A stretch of 64,000 bases of DNA, from positions 226,743-290,742 of the forward strand of contig NZ_JAMXWM010000002.1 of assembly GCF_024125445.1 (NCBI RefSeq), read 5' to 3'. The translations under genes were made by a program, and so were the position numbers. The notes under the pieces were generated by a model that was not told where the DNA came from, searched no databases, and saw only the letters and a program-made list of their open reading frames with translations. This document shows positions 35,365-44,883 of this stretch, piece after piece (the stretch's first letter is position 1; the number at the start of each line of letters is the position of its first letter). Source of the stretch: Sporolactobacillus shoreicorticis. Its GTDB lineage: Bacteria; Bacillota; Bacilli; Bacillales; Sporolactobacillaceae.

Positions 35365-36816
35365 TCACTTCCCAAATGTCAGTGTGATAACACTCATTGG
35401 CGGGGCAATTACCGTAACGGTGTTTTCCTGCATTTTATAGCCGGTGAATTTTTTCTTGATAACAACATTCGGATGATCAAATGTATTATGTGCATCTCTT
35501 GTCTCTGCGGCAATATACTCGCCCTGAAGCGGATGATAGGCATTGCCTACTTGAGTGAGTGCGATTTTTTCCGTACGAGACAAATCATAGTTGCAGATTG
35601 ATAGTGTAAGCGTTTCACCTTTTTTTGAAGCTGTATACGAAATGGTGTCAGAAGAGGGATCGCTGTATGTGCCGATCAATTCACCATCCTGATGAGCTTT
35701 GTATAGGTCAAATACGTAATAAGTCGGTGTTTTCACCATTTGATCTCCCTCGGTCAGCAACATCGCCTGAAGCACATTAACCATTTGGGCAATATTCGCC
35801 ATTCGAACTCGATCGGCATGCTGATGAAAAATGGTCAGAGTTACTGCCGCCACCATGGCATCACGGATGGTGTTCTGTTGGAACAAGAATCCCGGATTAG
35901 TCCCCTTTTCAACGTTGTACCAGCTGCCCCACTCATCAACAATCATCCCGACCTTTTTCTCCGGATCATACTGATCCATGATTTTGGCGTGACGGGAAAT
36001 TAATTCATCCATACGTTTGGCACGCTTAATCGTCGTCTTCCACTCGTCTTCGGTAAAGCCGGTCGCGTTTCCTTTGTCATGCCACTCTCCAGAAGGAACG
36101 GTGTAATAGTGAAGACTGATCCCGTCCATAAAGTGGGCAGCGCGTTCCATAAGTACACGTGTCCACTGATAATTTCCTGAGTTTGCACCGCAGGCAATTT
36201 TAGAAATTCGCTGCTCTCCATATTTGCGTACGAATGTCTGATAACGACGATAGAGGTCGGCATAGTATTCGGGACGCATATTGCCTCCGCATCCCCAATT
36301 TTCATTGCCGATTCCCAAAAACGTGACCTGCCAGGGATCTTCCCGTCCGTTTTTTCTCCGCCAGGATGCCATAGGCGATTCGCCGGGCATGGTCATATAT
36401 TCCACCCATTCCTGCATTTCCTGAACGGTTCCGCTTCCGACATTGCCATTAATGTAAGTATCACATGCCAACTGACTGCATAATTCAAAGTATTCGTGAG
36501 TACCGAAACGATTCGTTTCAGTGACGCCTCCCCAATTTGTATTCACAATGGTTTTCCGCTTGCTGGCTTCTCCGACTCCGTCCTTCCAATGGTATTCATC
36601 GGCGAAGCATCCGCCCGGCCAGCGAACAACCGGTACGTTGATTGCCTTTAATGCATTGACGACATCTGTACGGATTCCATTCTTATTGGGGATGGACGAG
36701 TCTTCGCCAACCCATAGTCCGCCGTATATTCCACGGCCTAAATGTTCTGCGAACTGTCCGTAAATATACTTGCTGATTCTCGGTCCCTTTTGATTAGTCA
36801 GCATGGTAATCTTCAT
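35365..36816 (-). CDS. abfA: GH51 alpha-L-arabinofuranosidase
   Basis: 483 residues without signal peptide, usual for intracellular GH51 enzymes. [20 protein letters not shown] opens the protein, [19 protein letters not shown] follows near residue 65, the acid/base Glu is in [11 protein letters not shown] near 173 and the nucleophile Glu in IVDEWGSWY near 290. It releases L-arabinofuranose from side chains. Divergent from an ArsR-like regulator across an AT-rich, operator-like intergenic region. Confidence 0.94.
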   Translation of the reverse strand: MKITMLTNQKGPRISKYIYGQFAEHLGRGIYGGLWVGEDSSIPNKNGIRTDVVNALKAINVPVVRWPGGCFADEYHWKDGVGEASKRKTIVNTNWGGVTETNRFGTHEYFELCSQLACDTYINGNVGSGTVQEMQEWVEYMTMPGESPMASWRRKNGREDPWQVTFLGIGNENWGCGGNMRPEYYADLYRRYQTFVRKYGEQRISKIACGANSGNYQWTRVLMERAAHFMDGISLHYYTVPSGEWHDKGNATGFTEDEWKTTIKRAKRMDELISRHAKIMDQYDPEKKVGMIVDEWGSWYNVEKGTNPGFLFQQNTIRDAMVAAVTLTIFHQHADRVRMANIAQMVNVLQAMLLTEGDQMVKTPTYYVFDLYKAHQDGELIGTYSDPSSDTISYTASKKGETLTLSICNYDLSRTEKIALTQVGNAYHPLQGEYIAAETRDAHNTFDHPNVVIKKKFTGYKMQENTVTVIAPPMSVITLTFGK

Positions 36817-36920
36817 GATGAATCCTCCTCTTTTTAAATACTGGTGAATCTAATGTATCTATTTAATTAACTGAACAATTTATTTATATAGGTAATTGTA
36901 ACCGTTGTCAATATATATTT

Positions 36921-36956
36921 GTTTATTTTATTATTAAATAAATTTATTAAATAAAC
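36921..36956. promoter_or_regulatory. AT-rich near-palindrome between abfA and the ArsR-like gene
   Basis: GTTTATTT at 36921 and AAATAAAC ending at 36956 enclose repeated TTATTAAATAAA blocks. The position between divergent genes suggests an operator for the adjacent regulator. Confidence 0.5.
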
Positions 36957-36963
36957 TTATTAG

Positions 36964-36992
36964 TTAATCATATTGGTGGTATACTATATAAT
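36964..36992 (+). promoter_or_regulatory. Probable promoter of the ArsR-like regulator gene
   Basis: TATAAT at 36987-36992 with a weak TTAATC-type -35 about 17 bp upstream. It lies beside the AT-rich near-palindrome. Confidence 0.4.
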
Positions 36993-37029
36993 AGTGAGAT
37001 TAGAAGATATAAATTGAATGGGATGGATT

Positions 37030-37935
37030 ATGATGCAGTTAGATATATCAGAGCGCTCTCTTGCGGTTTATGAAGTTCTCGCCAGCAGCGTGCGGCTTCG
37101 GATCATTCAGCTCTTATCACAGAAAAAAATGAATATAAAGGAATTGGCTGCTGAGCTGGGGATAAGCAGTGCAATTGTCGGCCGACATGTCCGGCAAATG
37201 GAAAATGCCGGTTTGGTCAAATCCGAAAAAATTCCCGGGAAATCCGGTCTGCAGAAAGTTGTTATTTTGAAAGTCGATCGAATTGACATTAAGTTTCCAC
37301 GTAAAATCTATCCCGCATTTGAAACGATCACTTCACATATTCCAATCGGTCATTATTCTGACTTCAATGTCTCCCCCACTTGCGGGTTGGCCACTCGATC
37401 GGAACCAATCGGCAATTATGATGAGCCAAAGTATTTTATGGATCCGATGAAAAACCAGGCAGCTATTCTTTGGTTTACCAAGGGATTCATTGAATACCGT
37501 GTACCCAATTTACTGCCGGAGAAAAACGCTCTGCAGATGATTGATATTGTCTTAGAGATCAGTTCCGAATTTCCGTATTCCAACAATGAATGGCCATCCG
37601 ATATCACGTTCTATCTTAACAGCATTAAGCTCTGCACATGGACCAGTCCCGGAGATTTTTCAGACACGAGAGGCCGTTTTACGCCGGACTGGTGGGCAAG
37701 TAATGTCAATCAATATGGGCTATTAAATACGCTGCGGATCACACAGGAAGGAACTTATATAGAGAATAAACAGGTTTCTTATGTCAAAATATCGGATTTT
37801 GATCCACAAACGACCATCTGGTCCTTTAAAATTGAAGTTAGCGAAGACGCAGAGCATGTAGGGGGTGTTACGCTATTCGGAAAAGGATTTGGAAACTATG
37901 ATCAGGACATTGAATTTACATTGTACTATGGCTGA
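37030..37935 (+). CDS. ArsR-like regulator with a long C-terminal domain
   Basis: About 301 residues. An N-terminal winged helix (LASSVRLRIIQLLSQKKMNI, ELAAELGISSAIVGRHVRQM) is followed by ~210 residues of beta-rich sequence (CGLATRSEPIGNYDEPKYFM; DIVLEISSEFPY; EWPSDITFYLN) that is not part of classical ArsR proteins and may bind sugar. Similar proteins stand beside arabinofuranosidase genes in other Firmicutes, from memory. Several in-frame ATGs (37018, 37030, 37033) leave the exact start open. It probably controls abfA and itself. Confidence 0.75.
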   Translation: MMQLDISERSLAVYEVLASSVRLRIIQLLSQKKMNIKELAAELGISSAIVGRHVRQMENAGLVKSEKIPGKSGLQKVVILKVDRIDIKFPRKIYPAFETITSHIPIGHYSDFNVSPTCGLATRSEPIGNYDEPKYFMDPMKNQAAILWFTKGFIEYRVPNLLPEKNALQMIDIVLEISSEFPYSNNEWPSDITFYLNSIKLCTWTSPGDFSDTRGRFTPDWWASNVNQYGLLNTLRITQEGTYIENKQVSYVKISDFDPQTTIWSFKIEVSEDAEHVGGVTLFGKGFGNYDQDIEFTLYYG

Positions 37936-38011
37936 GTGTATACCGGTAAAACTTATGACCGCGATTTTGAATGATGGAATATAAAGTAAGGGACATTGGT
38001 CATTTTATTCG

Positions 38012-38074
38012 TGAAAACGTGTTAAGACAATCTATAATCCAAATGTGTTCCAATCATTTATGAAAACGTTTTAA
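38012..38074 (+). promoter_or_regulatory. Two cre-like boxes before the alpha-galactosidase gene
   Basis: TGAAAACGTGTTAA at 38012 (two mismatches to the CcpA consensus) and TGAAAACGTTTTAA at 38061 (one mismatch), 49 bp apart. A LacI-family operator is a possible alternative. Confidence 0.5.
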
Positions 38075-38197
38075 ATAAACGATGAAGTTGATGGATGGCA
38101 TTGTTAACAGGTTTTCTTTGCAACACGTGACCTGCCTGCACAAGTAGCATGATGCAAAAGTAATGAGGAAAAATAAGGCGATGAGGGGAAGAATAAG

Positions 38198-40408
38198 ATG
38201 ATTATCTGGAATCAACAACACCATTTGTTCCATTTGCAGACAAATGAAACCAGCTTTGTTTTGCAACTATTGAACACGAAACATGTTGCCGTTGTCTATT
38301 GGGGAAAGAAACTCAATACGTCGTCGTTATCCTATATTGTAAACGATATCAAAAGAGCAAGCTATCTCTCCGATACGGATCTGATCAAGGATTTTAAGCT
38401 GGAACAGATTCCTCAAATTTTTCCCTCCTTTGGAAATACGGATATGCGCACGCCAGCATTTGAATTTGACTATGAAGATGGCTCAAGAATAACTGATTTA
38501 CGCTATAAAAAGCATAGCATTAAAAAAGGAAAGAAAAAAATAAAGGGTCTTCCGACGGTGCTCGCTTCGGAACTCGAGGTCGAGACGCTTGAACTGTCAT
38601 TGGTTGATCAGGTGAAGAATAATGAGGTTATCTTGTCTTTCAGCGTTTTTGAAAACTACAACACAATAACCGAATCAGTGCGTGTGGTTAATCATGATCA
38701 AAACAAGCTCTATATAAATCGCTTGATGAGTGCCAATATCGATTTTTTAGACGATCATTTTGATTTTCTTCATCTTTCCGGCGCGTGGGGAAGAGAGTGC
38801 CACGTTGTTCGGAGAAAAATGGAGCAAGGCGTTCAATCCGTTGACAGTAAGCGCGGGGCGAGCGGACACGGACAAAACCCTTTCGTTGCTTTGCTTGATC
38901 CGGCTGCTGATGAAACGCATGGCGACGTATACGCGCTGAGTCTTGTTTATAGTGGGAACTTTCTTGCCGGTGTTGAAGAAGACATGCATCAGAATGCGCG
39001 TTTTCAAATAGGGATCAACCCCTTCGACTTTCGGTGGACATTGAATCAAGGAGAGACTTTTTATGCGCCGGAAGCAGTCCTTGTCTATTCGGATCAGGGC
39101 ATTGGGAAAATGTCGCGCACCTACCACAGACTTTTTATTGACTGTCTGATGCAAAGTAAGTTTAATCAGAGGGAGCGCCCGATTCTAATTAACAATTGGG
39201 AAGCAACTTATTTTGATTTTAATCGGGATGTGCTTCTTGGCATTGCGCGAGAGGCAAAAGAGGTTGGGATTGAGCTCTTTGTTCTAGATGATGGGTGGTT
39301 TGGCAGCCGCGATGATGATACGTCTTCCTTAGGGGACTGGACGCCTAACGAATCAAAGCTTGGCGGATCACTAAAAAGTCTTGCCGACGCAGTTAATGAG
39401 ATCGGCCTGGGGTTTGGTATCTGGTTTGAGCCCGAGATGGTTTCGCCAAACAGTAAGCTTTATCGAGAGCATCCGGATTGGGCAATCCACGTTCGAGACC
39501 GAAAGGCTCAGCAGGCGCGTCATCAATATGTTCTTGACCTCAGTAATCCAGAAGTTCAAGCCTACATCATTCAGTCAGTGAGCAATGTATTGCGGGGTGC
39601 ACCTATCACATATGTGAAATGGGACATGAATCGAAACTTGACCGATATTGGTTCGGACTATTTGGCGAGCGACCGGCAGAAAGAAGTTGCCCATCGATAC
39701 ATTCTTGGGCTCTATTCGATTTTAGATCGAATAACCGAGGCATTTCCGGATGTGCTGTTTGAGAGCTGCGCGGGCGGCGGTGGACGATTTGATCCCGGAA
39801 TGCTTTACTATATGCCGCAGAACTGGACCAGTGATGATACCGATGCGGTTGAACGACTCTCCATACAGTATGGCACGTCACTCGCTTATCCAAGCGTTGC
39901 TATGACCTGCCATGTGTCCGTTGTTCCCAACCACCAGGTTGGACGGCTGACACCGATTAAAACAAGAGCCACGGTCGCAATGCAGGGCAATTTGGGTTAT
40001 GAACTGAATCTAATGAATTGTGACGCGGATGATAAAGTGACGATAAGAAAACAAATCAGTTTTTATAAAAGCATAAGACAAGTTATCCAATTCGGCGATC
40101 TTTACAGATTAGAAGATAGAATTCATGACAGCAATGCACATGCGTGGATGCACTTATCAAAAGATAAAAAAACAATTGTGGTTGGCTATGTTCAAATTCT
40201 GTCAAAGCCGAATACAGTACCCAAACGGTTGCGGCTTGTCGGATTAAATGAAGATGATCTTTTTGAACTGTCGGAGACAAAAGAAGTACACAGCGGAGCA
40301 GAATTAATGTATATAGGGCTCGATCTCCCTAAGGTAAAAGAGGATTTCTGTGCAAAACAATTTGTCTTGACAAAAAAAGGCGAGCTGTCCAATAACAAGA
40401 AAGATTGA
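38198..40408 (+). CDS. GH36 alpha-galactosidase
   Basis: 736 residues, the usual length and domain order of intracellular GH36 (AgaA/RafA/MelA-type) alpha-galactosidases. N-terminal beta-sandwich, then the barrel: LVLDDGWFG-like stretch near residue 360, nucleophile Asp in YVKWDMNRNLT near 474, CAGGGGRFDPGM near 525, and acid/base Asp in SDDTDAVERL near 545. No signal peptide. GAGGGGAAGA precedes the ATG. Confidence 0.94.
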   Translation: MIIWNQQHHLFHLQTNETSFVLQLLNTKHVAVVYWGKKLNTSSLSYIVNDIKRASYLSDTDLIKDFKLEQIPQIFPSFGNTDMRTPAFEFDYEDGSRITDLRYKKHSIKKGKKKIKGLPTVLASELEVETLELSLVDQVKNNEVILSFSVFENYNTITESVRVVNHDQNKLYINRLMSANIDFLDDHFDFLHLSGAWGRECHVVRRKMEQGVQSVDSKRGASGHGQNPFVALLDPAADETHGDVYALSLVYSGNFLAGVEEDMHQNARFQIGINPFDFRWTLNQGETFYAPEAVLVYSDQGIGKMSRTYHRLFIDCLMQSKFNQRERPILINNWEATYFDFNRDVLLGIAREAKEVGIELFVLDDGWFGSRDDDTSSLGDWTPNESKLGGSLKSLADAVNEIGLGFGIWFEPEMVSPNSKLYREHPDWAIHVRDRKAQQARHQYVLDLSNPEVQAYIIQSVSNVLRGAPITYVKWDMNRNLTDIGSDYLASDRQKEVAHRYILGLYSILDRITEAFPDVLFESCAGGGGRFDPGMLYYMPQNWTSDDTDAVERLSIQYGTSLAYPSVAMTCHVSVVPNHQVGRLTPIKTRATVAMQGNLGYELNLMNCDADDKVTIRKQISFYKSIRQVIQFGDLYRLEDRIHDSNAHAWMHLSKDKKTIVVGYVQILSKPNTVPKRLRLVGLNEDDLFELSETKEVHSGAELMYIGLDLPKVKEDFCAKQFVLTKKGELSNNKKD

Positions 40409-40514
40409 CCTGGCAGTGATGCTGTATAACTGCGTTCGCAGTTGTGCTCTGTTGACACGAACAATCGCAGCGATGATGCAGAAAAATATAGATCAACAGT
40501 ACATGGATGAAAAT

Positions 40515-40552
40515 GAACAACCGGGCGTTTGTTTGCCCGGTTGTTCATTTTT
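40515..40552 (+). terminator. Terminator after the GH36 alpha-galactosidase gene
   Basis: GAACAACCGGGC and GCCCGGTTGTTC form a perfect 12-bp stem, followed by ATTTTTA. Confidence 0.87.
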
Positions 40553-40673
40553 ATCAAGCACACCGTCGATCTTCATGTGTATCGTTATGATTCCAATGGT
40601 AAAACGCTGGGCGAAGGGCAGGATATTTGAAACGTTTTCTTCTGCATAGTCAAACAACAGCTCAGTGTTTTAA

Positions 40674-41794
40674 TCAGATGGGCAACGTCCGATAAAGACC
40701 AATGCCAAATAAACGTCCGCCTTGCTGTTCTCCCGCCAAGAACATTAATTTAATCATATCTTTATTGGTTATCCATTCTTTAGGCAGAACATAATCATGA
40801 TGGAAGAAGCCGTTTTTAATGTAGGGTTCGACTGTAATGGTCTTGTCTGTTTTCGGATCATCATTTACACGCAATATCATTTGCTTACCAGCATCAAGTG
40901 AATGAAACGTCAAGGTTAAAATAATTTCTTCGGTATCGGCAGGTATGGAAAAAAGATAGCTGAACATGCCATGCGGGTTCGCGACACGGAAGCTGCGATT
41001 GTGGAGCAGGCTAACATAGGATCGATCCTGAGCCAGCTGTCTGCCATATTCCGCATTATTATTATCAAAGGTGAACAATTCATCAATTGTCTGTCCGTTT
41101 ACTTGGGACTTACTTTTTGGTGTGTCGGGAGAGTCAGCCTGTTGGATTGTGAAATAGATGCCATACCGCTGGTCATACATTTCATAGTAAGGTGTGAAAA
41201 CAACGTCTTCTTCAATACCGGGAAGCCTGAAGCCAAACAATTTGTTGCTGAAGCAGCATCCAACGCGACTGAACTCAGAACCGGATCACGATCATTGACT
41301 GCTTCATGTGTATCAATCAATCCGGCAAATATTTTGTGCAAACAGTACCATGGGACCAAGACGTTTTCCTTTTGATCCACAGAAACATCCCGCCCCTCCA
41401 CTTCGTCCAAAGCAACTTCACGAAACGCAGAAACATAGCCGCAATGTTCAGGGTGCTTTATTGCGTAGTTCGTCTGAGCGGCGGCAATACCTTCAATGGC
41501 TATATGCAGTTTATCCATGAGCATACGTTGGGTTTCGCAGTCCGATACTACATCAACCGCCTGCGCAAGTGCGGATATATAGTGGCCAAAGAAATGTCCG
41601 CGAAAATTAACCCTGTCACTGCGTTCCCAACCCTGATAGCCCTCTTCGGTCGGCGGTTCTAAGCCGGCAACCTTATACATTTCATGAAGAAAGCGTTCGG
41701 GCTCAAGTTTCAGAAGATAGTTCACGGTGTTGGTCTGCGCACGGATAATTTCAGAATCCGTAATGATGATTCGTTTCGTTTAAATATTCTTCAT
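40674..41794 (-). pseudogene. Broken GH127-type (DUF1680) beta-L-arabinofuranosidase gene
   Basis: The start ATG at 41794 has a good GGAGAAAACA site, but the fifth codon is TAA. The frame then continues TKRIIITDSEIIRAQTN and LLKLEPERFLHEMYKVAGL, with GHFFGHYISALAQAVDVVSD and VPWYCLHKIFAGLIDTHEAV, the N-terminal blocks of DUF1680. Around 41240-41265 it jumps, with a frameshift, to the C-terminal part (FTPYYEMYDQRYGIYF). The catalytic centre of several hundred residues is deleted. No active enzyme can be made. Confidence 0.85.
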
Positions 41795-41899
41795 TGTTTT
41801 CTCCAATAATCAAATGTCTGATTCCGCACAAAGAAACCGTAAGACCGGAAGGTGCAGACTTGTGTGCATCTAATGTTCAAAATGTATTTTGTCTCATCA

Positions 41900-41913
41900 T
41901 AACAGCGTTTTCA
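41900..41913 (-). promoter_or_regulatory. cre site before the broken GH127 gene
   Basis: On the minus strand TGAAAACGCTGTTA, with two mismatches to the CcpA consensus, about 105 bp upstream of the start codon. Confidence 0.55.
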
Positions 41914-42100
41914 AAATCAATAGTTAAAATCTACAGATTAATTTCCTTTCTCCCAAGTGATCGGTTAACCTTCCTTTTTTTGAGACGAACGCATGCTAAA
42001 GCTACGAACATAATTGAATAAGAGTGTTCCTCAAGACTCAAGGCGGCTTCGGGGCATCCTATGTTCATGATCATCATCAACGATCAGGTGAATTGAGCGT

Positions 42101-42895
42101 TCAACTATTCTTTCCGTAGATTTCAATTTCTGTTAAAGCCGGAAATGGAGATTCGTCCTCCGCTTTGATAAGATCCTTTATTTTAAGCCATTCAATCTCA
42201 CGAGATTGTACCGTAAAGGTTTGTGGTCCACGCACTTTTTCAAACGTAACAACTTCTTCAAATCCGTCTGAATATTCTACGGTTGCCTGTGTCCAGTAGC
42301 TGTCATGCGGATAATCGCCTCTCAGTACGAAAGAAAGTTTATCAATGACGACTTTACGACCAAATTCAATTTGAATAAATGCGTCAGCCTGTTTATTAAT
42401 GCCCCACGATTGGTACGGATAGGATCCATGACATTCATTGGCAACCACACCATCAATTGCATTGCGGGCGAAGAATGTCGAATCATTACGTGTTTCCACA
42501 TTTGCCCATGCGTGTGGATAGGCACCTGATTCTTGCTTTTGGTCATGTGAATTAAGTGCAAGATTACGATAACGGTTTATTTCCTCCTCGTTGGCAAACC
42601 GCGCGTTCATATATTTTTTCTCGCCCTTAAAAGCATTTTTTGGATAGGCGCGCAGCAGTTCTTCGTCTGAAGGGAAAATATATTCCCAAACCGTTCCCGT
42701 TAAATAGATAAAGGAAGGATTCAATGCTTCGTCCGCCTGCACGACAAGGTATTGCCCTGCTTTGTCAACAGAAATTCTGAGCCGATCACCGGTTTCTAAG
42801 GAACCAATGAAATCTAGATAGGTGCGATCATCATCAGTCCTCTCTTTTTTTACTTCTCCATCTGCGCCAAGTAATTGAATGGTTATCTCTGACAT
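42101..42895 (-). CDS. Cytoplasmic carbohydrate-binding-like protein without catalytic domain
   Basis: 264 residues, no signal peptide. The first ~90 residues form a beta-rich part (TYLDFIGSLETGDRLRISVD; YLVVQADEALNPSFIYL). The second half resembles a galactose-binding/discoidin fold (RNLALNSHDQ...HAWANVETRNDSTFFARNAI and DAFIQIEFGRKVVIDKLSFV, FEEVVTFEKVRGPQTFTV). No catalytic motif is visible. A perfect cre box lies upstream, so it belongs to carbon metabolism. Possibly a sugar-binding accessory protein; I know no characterised function. Confidence 0.7.
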   Translation of the reverse strand: MSEITIQLLGADGEVKKERTDDDRTYLDFIGSLETGDRLRISVDKAGQYLVVQADEALNPSFIYLTGTVWEYIFPSDEELLRAYPKNAFKGEKKYMNARFANEEEINRYRNLALNSHDQKQESGAYPHAWANVETRNDSTFFARNAIDGVVANECHGSYPYQSWGINKQADAFIQIEFGRKVVIDKLSFVLRGDYPHDSYWTQATVEYSDGFEEVVTFEKVRGPQTFTVQSREIEWLKIKDLIKAEDESPFPALTEIEIYGKNS

Positions 42896-43014
42896 ATATT
42901 ATCCTTCTTCCGTTGTCAAATTTTTAATTTTGAGCAATTGAACGAACACGTATTGCTCGTTCAGACGTTTGTCATGACCATGACAGAATAATAGATTACA
43001 CATGATTATTGTAA

Positions 43015-43028
43015 AGTTAACGCTTACA
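43015..43028 (-). promoter_or_regulatory. Perfect cre site of the carbohydrate-binding-like gene
   Basis: On the minus strand TGTAAGCGTTAACT, matching TGWAARCGYTWNCW at every position, about 120 bp upstream of the start codon at 42895. Confidence 0.72.
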
Positions 43029-43640
43029 GAAAACAAGAAAAAATGAGCCGAAATCATGAACAGTTAAAAAGTCGGTTTAAGGTTTTCTGTCGTCCGCTCC
43101 CATGTCTTTGATGCTTATGTACGAAACAATGGTCAGGATGTGATGTGTTTCAAATTTTAAGCGAGTTGGCATGAAACGTGCATGAGGTAATCATGAACAG
43201 TTCGTTTCCGCCCTTTCTCAATTATCGTTTATTTGCACCATTGAAGCCTGTCTCTTAATGGTTATCGGTATGAATAACTGCTACACTTAAAAATAAAGAG
43301 GTATGCATTCATCCACAAGTAATTGAAAAGATTGGGTAAGGAACGGAAAGTTGTCAACAGGACTATATAGATAGTGCCTTTAACGATAAGTGATCGACTT
43401 GAGCACAAAAATATTAGGGGATAGGTTGTGTTTAAAAAAAATAAACACATGCGTTTAACTCAGGAAGGAAAGGAAATGGGATTTCTGGTGATTGATGAGC
43501 GATCCTGAGATTTGGGGAGAAACGAGGTGTTTGAATAGGCGTTCCAAAGTAGAAAAAAAATCACGCGATCACTTAAGTTATTTAATTCCGCAACAACGCA
43601 TTCATAGGTCAGAAAAATCCTTTAGAACAGTTGAGGAGAG
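43029..43640. other. Long intergenic region before the HAD phosphatase gene
   Basis: About 600 bp without a convincing gene on either strand. It holds a sigma-54-like sequence at 43166-43181 (TTGGCATGAAACGTGC), with the right GG-to-GC spacing but GTGC instead of TTGC in the -12 element and no PTS gene behind it. It may be a relic of a lost operon. Confidence 0.35.
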
Positions 43641-43649
43641 GTTCGTTTA

Positions 43650-44474
43650 ATGAATCAACGCTACAAGTTAATGTGCATTGATGTAGATGGTACTTTAGTT
43701 GACTCAACTAAAAATTTACCTGATGAAAATAAAAAAGCAATTCAGTCAGCCCACAGAGCGGGCGTAAAGATTGCAATCGCTTCTGGCGGGTCCCCTTCGG
43801 CAGTAAGAGAAGTATTCGATAGTCTCGACATTGATGGATATGGTATTTGTTTGAACGGTGCATTCGTTAAAGACGACGATTATGAAGTTTCAAAATATGC
43901 TTTTAACGAAGAACAGGTCACGACAATCCGTGCGCTATCCGAGCAATTTGATGTTCAGACTTTTTTTACGACCCCTTTGTTAAATATCACGAACAGAGCT
44001 GTAGGCGACAGTCAAATGAACACGCTTCAAAAGTCCGTAGTCAGACAAAACGGATTAATTGTCTGTTCCGATCAGTATAATCTGGAAAGAGAGTTAAACA
44101 CTCATATTGGTTCGATTTTAAAGGCGAGTATTAAGGAGCCAAATGAGGATAAATATCGAAAGGTGAGAAAGGCACTGGAACGCACAAAGCTTTTCGATGT
44201 TGCAAAGTCTGATACAGACTTTATTGATGTTAACATGAGAGGAGTCAATAAGTCGGTAGGAGTAAGGGATTTGGCAAACTATTTAAATATTGACTCATCA
44301 GCGATTCTTTGTGTCGGTGATAATGAAAATGATATTGAGATGATTAAGGCCGCGGGCATGGGTGTCGCCATGGCTAACGCCTGTGCCGAACTGCTTAAGG
44401 TATCTGATGCAGTTACTTTATCAAATGATGAATGCGGCGTTGCCAAGGTAATTTACGATTATATTCTCGCTTAG
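43650..44474 (+). CDS. Cof-type HAD-IIB family sugar-phosphate phosphatase
   Basis: 274 residues. Motif I is CIDVDGTLVDS near residue 9-18 and the C-terminal motif IV is VGDNENDIEMI near 230. The cap in between is of the Cof (IIB) type. Such enzymes dephosphorylate sugar phosphates or pyridoxal/flavin phosphates; the true substrate cannot be read. GAGGAGAGG precedes the ATG. It could remove phosphate from PTS-imported sugars, by context only. Confidence 0.88.
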   Translation: MNQRYKLMCIDVDGTLVDSTKNLPDENKKAIQSAHRAGVKIAIASGGSPSAVREVFDSLDIDGYGICLNGAFVKDDDYEVSKYAFNEEQVTTIRALSEQFDVQTFFTTPLLNITNRAVGDSQMNTLQKSVVRQNGLIVCSDQYNLERELNTHIGSILKASIKEPNEDKYRKVRKALERTKLFDVAKSDTDFIDVNMRGVNKSVGVRDLANYLNIDSSAILCVGDNENDIEMIKAAGMGVAMANACAELLKVSDAVTLSNDECGVAKVIYDYILA

Positions 44475-44729
44475 ATTCCGCTCGCTTGGAACATGCAATG
44501 ATTCATTCTGACAACAGCACGAGGTTCGGTTTGGCGACACCCATATTATTTTGTTGACTGCACATCAGCAGTGAAAATCAAACCGCAATCATTTAAATTA
44601 TTCATAATCGGCATTAAAAAAGGATTTCGCGCTGATGGTTCCATTGATTGATCAATAATTCGCGATTTTCTCATTCTGCCGGAAGAACGAGAAATGTAAC
44701 CCCTTTCAATATTAGCTTTTTCAACACAT
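44475..44729. other. Intergenic region upstream of the first GH88 gene
   Basis: No intact gene. On the minus strand about 44560-44720 reads a protein-like stretch (GYISRSSGRMRKSRIIDQSM) that I do not recognise. The sigma-54 promoter follows. Confidence 0.3.
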
Positions 44730-44731
44730 TG

Positions 44732-44747
44732 TGGCATGAGTCTTGCT
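44732..44747 (+). promoter_or_regulatory. Sigma-54 promoter of the first GH88 gene
   Basis: TGGCATGAGTCTTGCT has GG at 44733-44734 and GC at 44745-44746, matching the RpoN consensus. It lies 137 bp before the GH88 start, with no PTS gene in between. Confidence 0.8.
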
Positions 44748-44883
44748 TGTAAAAGAGTGACAAATGCGTTTATTAAACAGTTGATGAAAAAGGGGGTTAA
44801 ATTTGGATGTGAAAAGATAGATGCTAGGGTCAAGCATTTAATGTGGCAGCAATCATTGAAAAAAACAGAAAGGGTGATGTGAA

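Noticed and set aside
41306..41662. Plus-strand frames of 70-134 codons over the GH127 region.
   Set aside because: The minus strand carries recognisable DUF1680 blocks; the plus-strand frames match nothing and are made possible by the decayed gene.
43262..43450. A 62-codon minus-strand frame in the region before the HAD phosphatase.
   Set aside because: No ribosome binding site, very hydrophobic and serine-rich low-information sequence, no neighbour on that strand.
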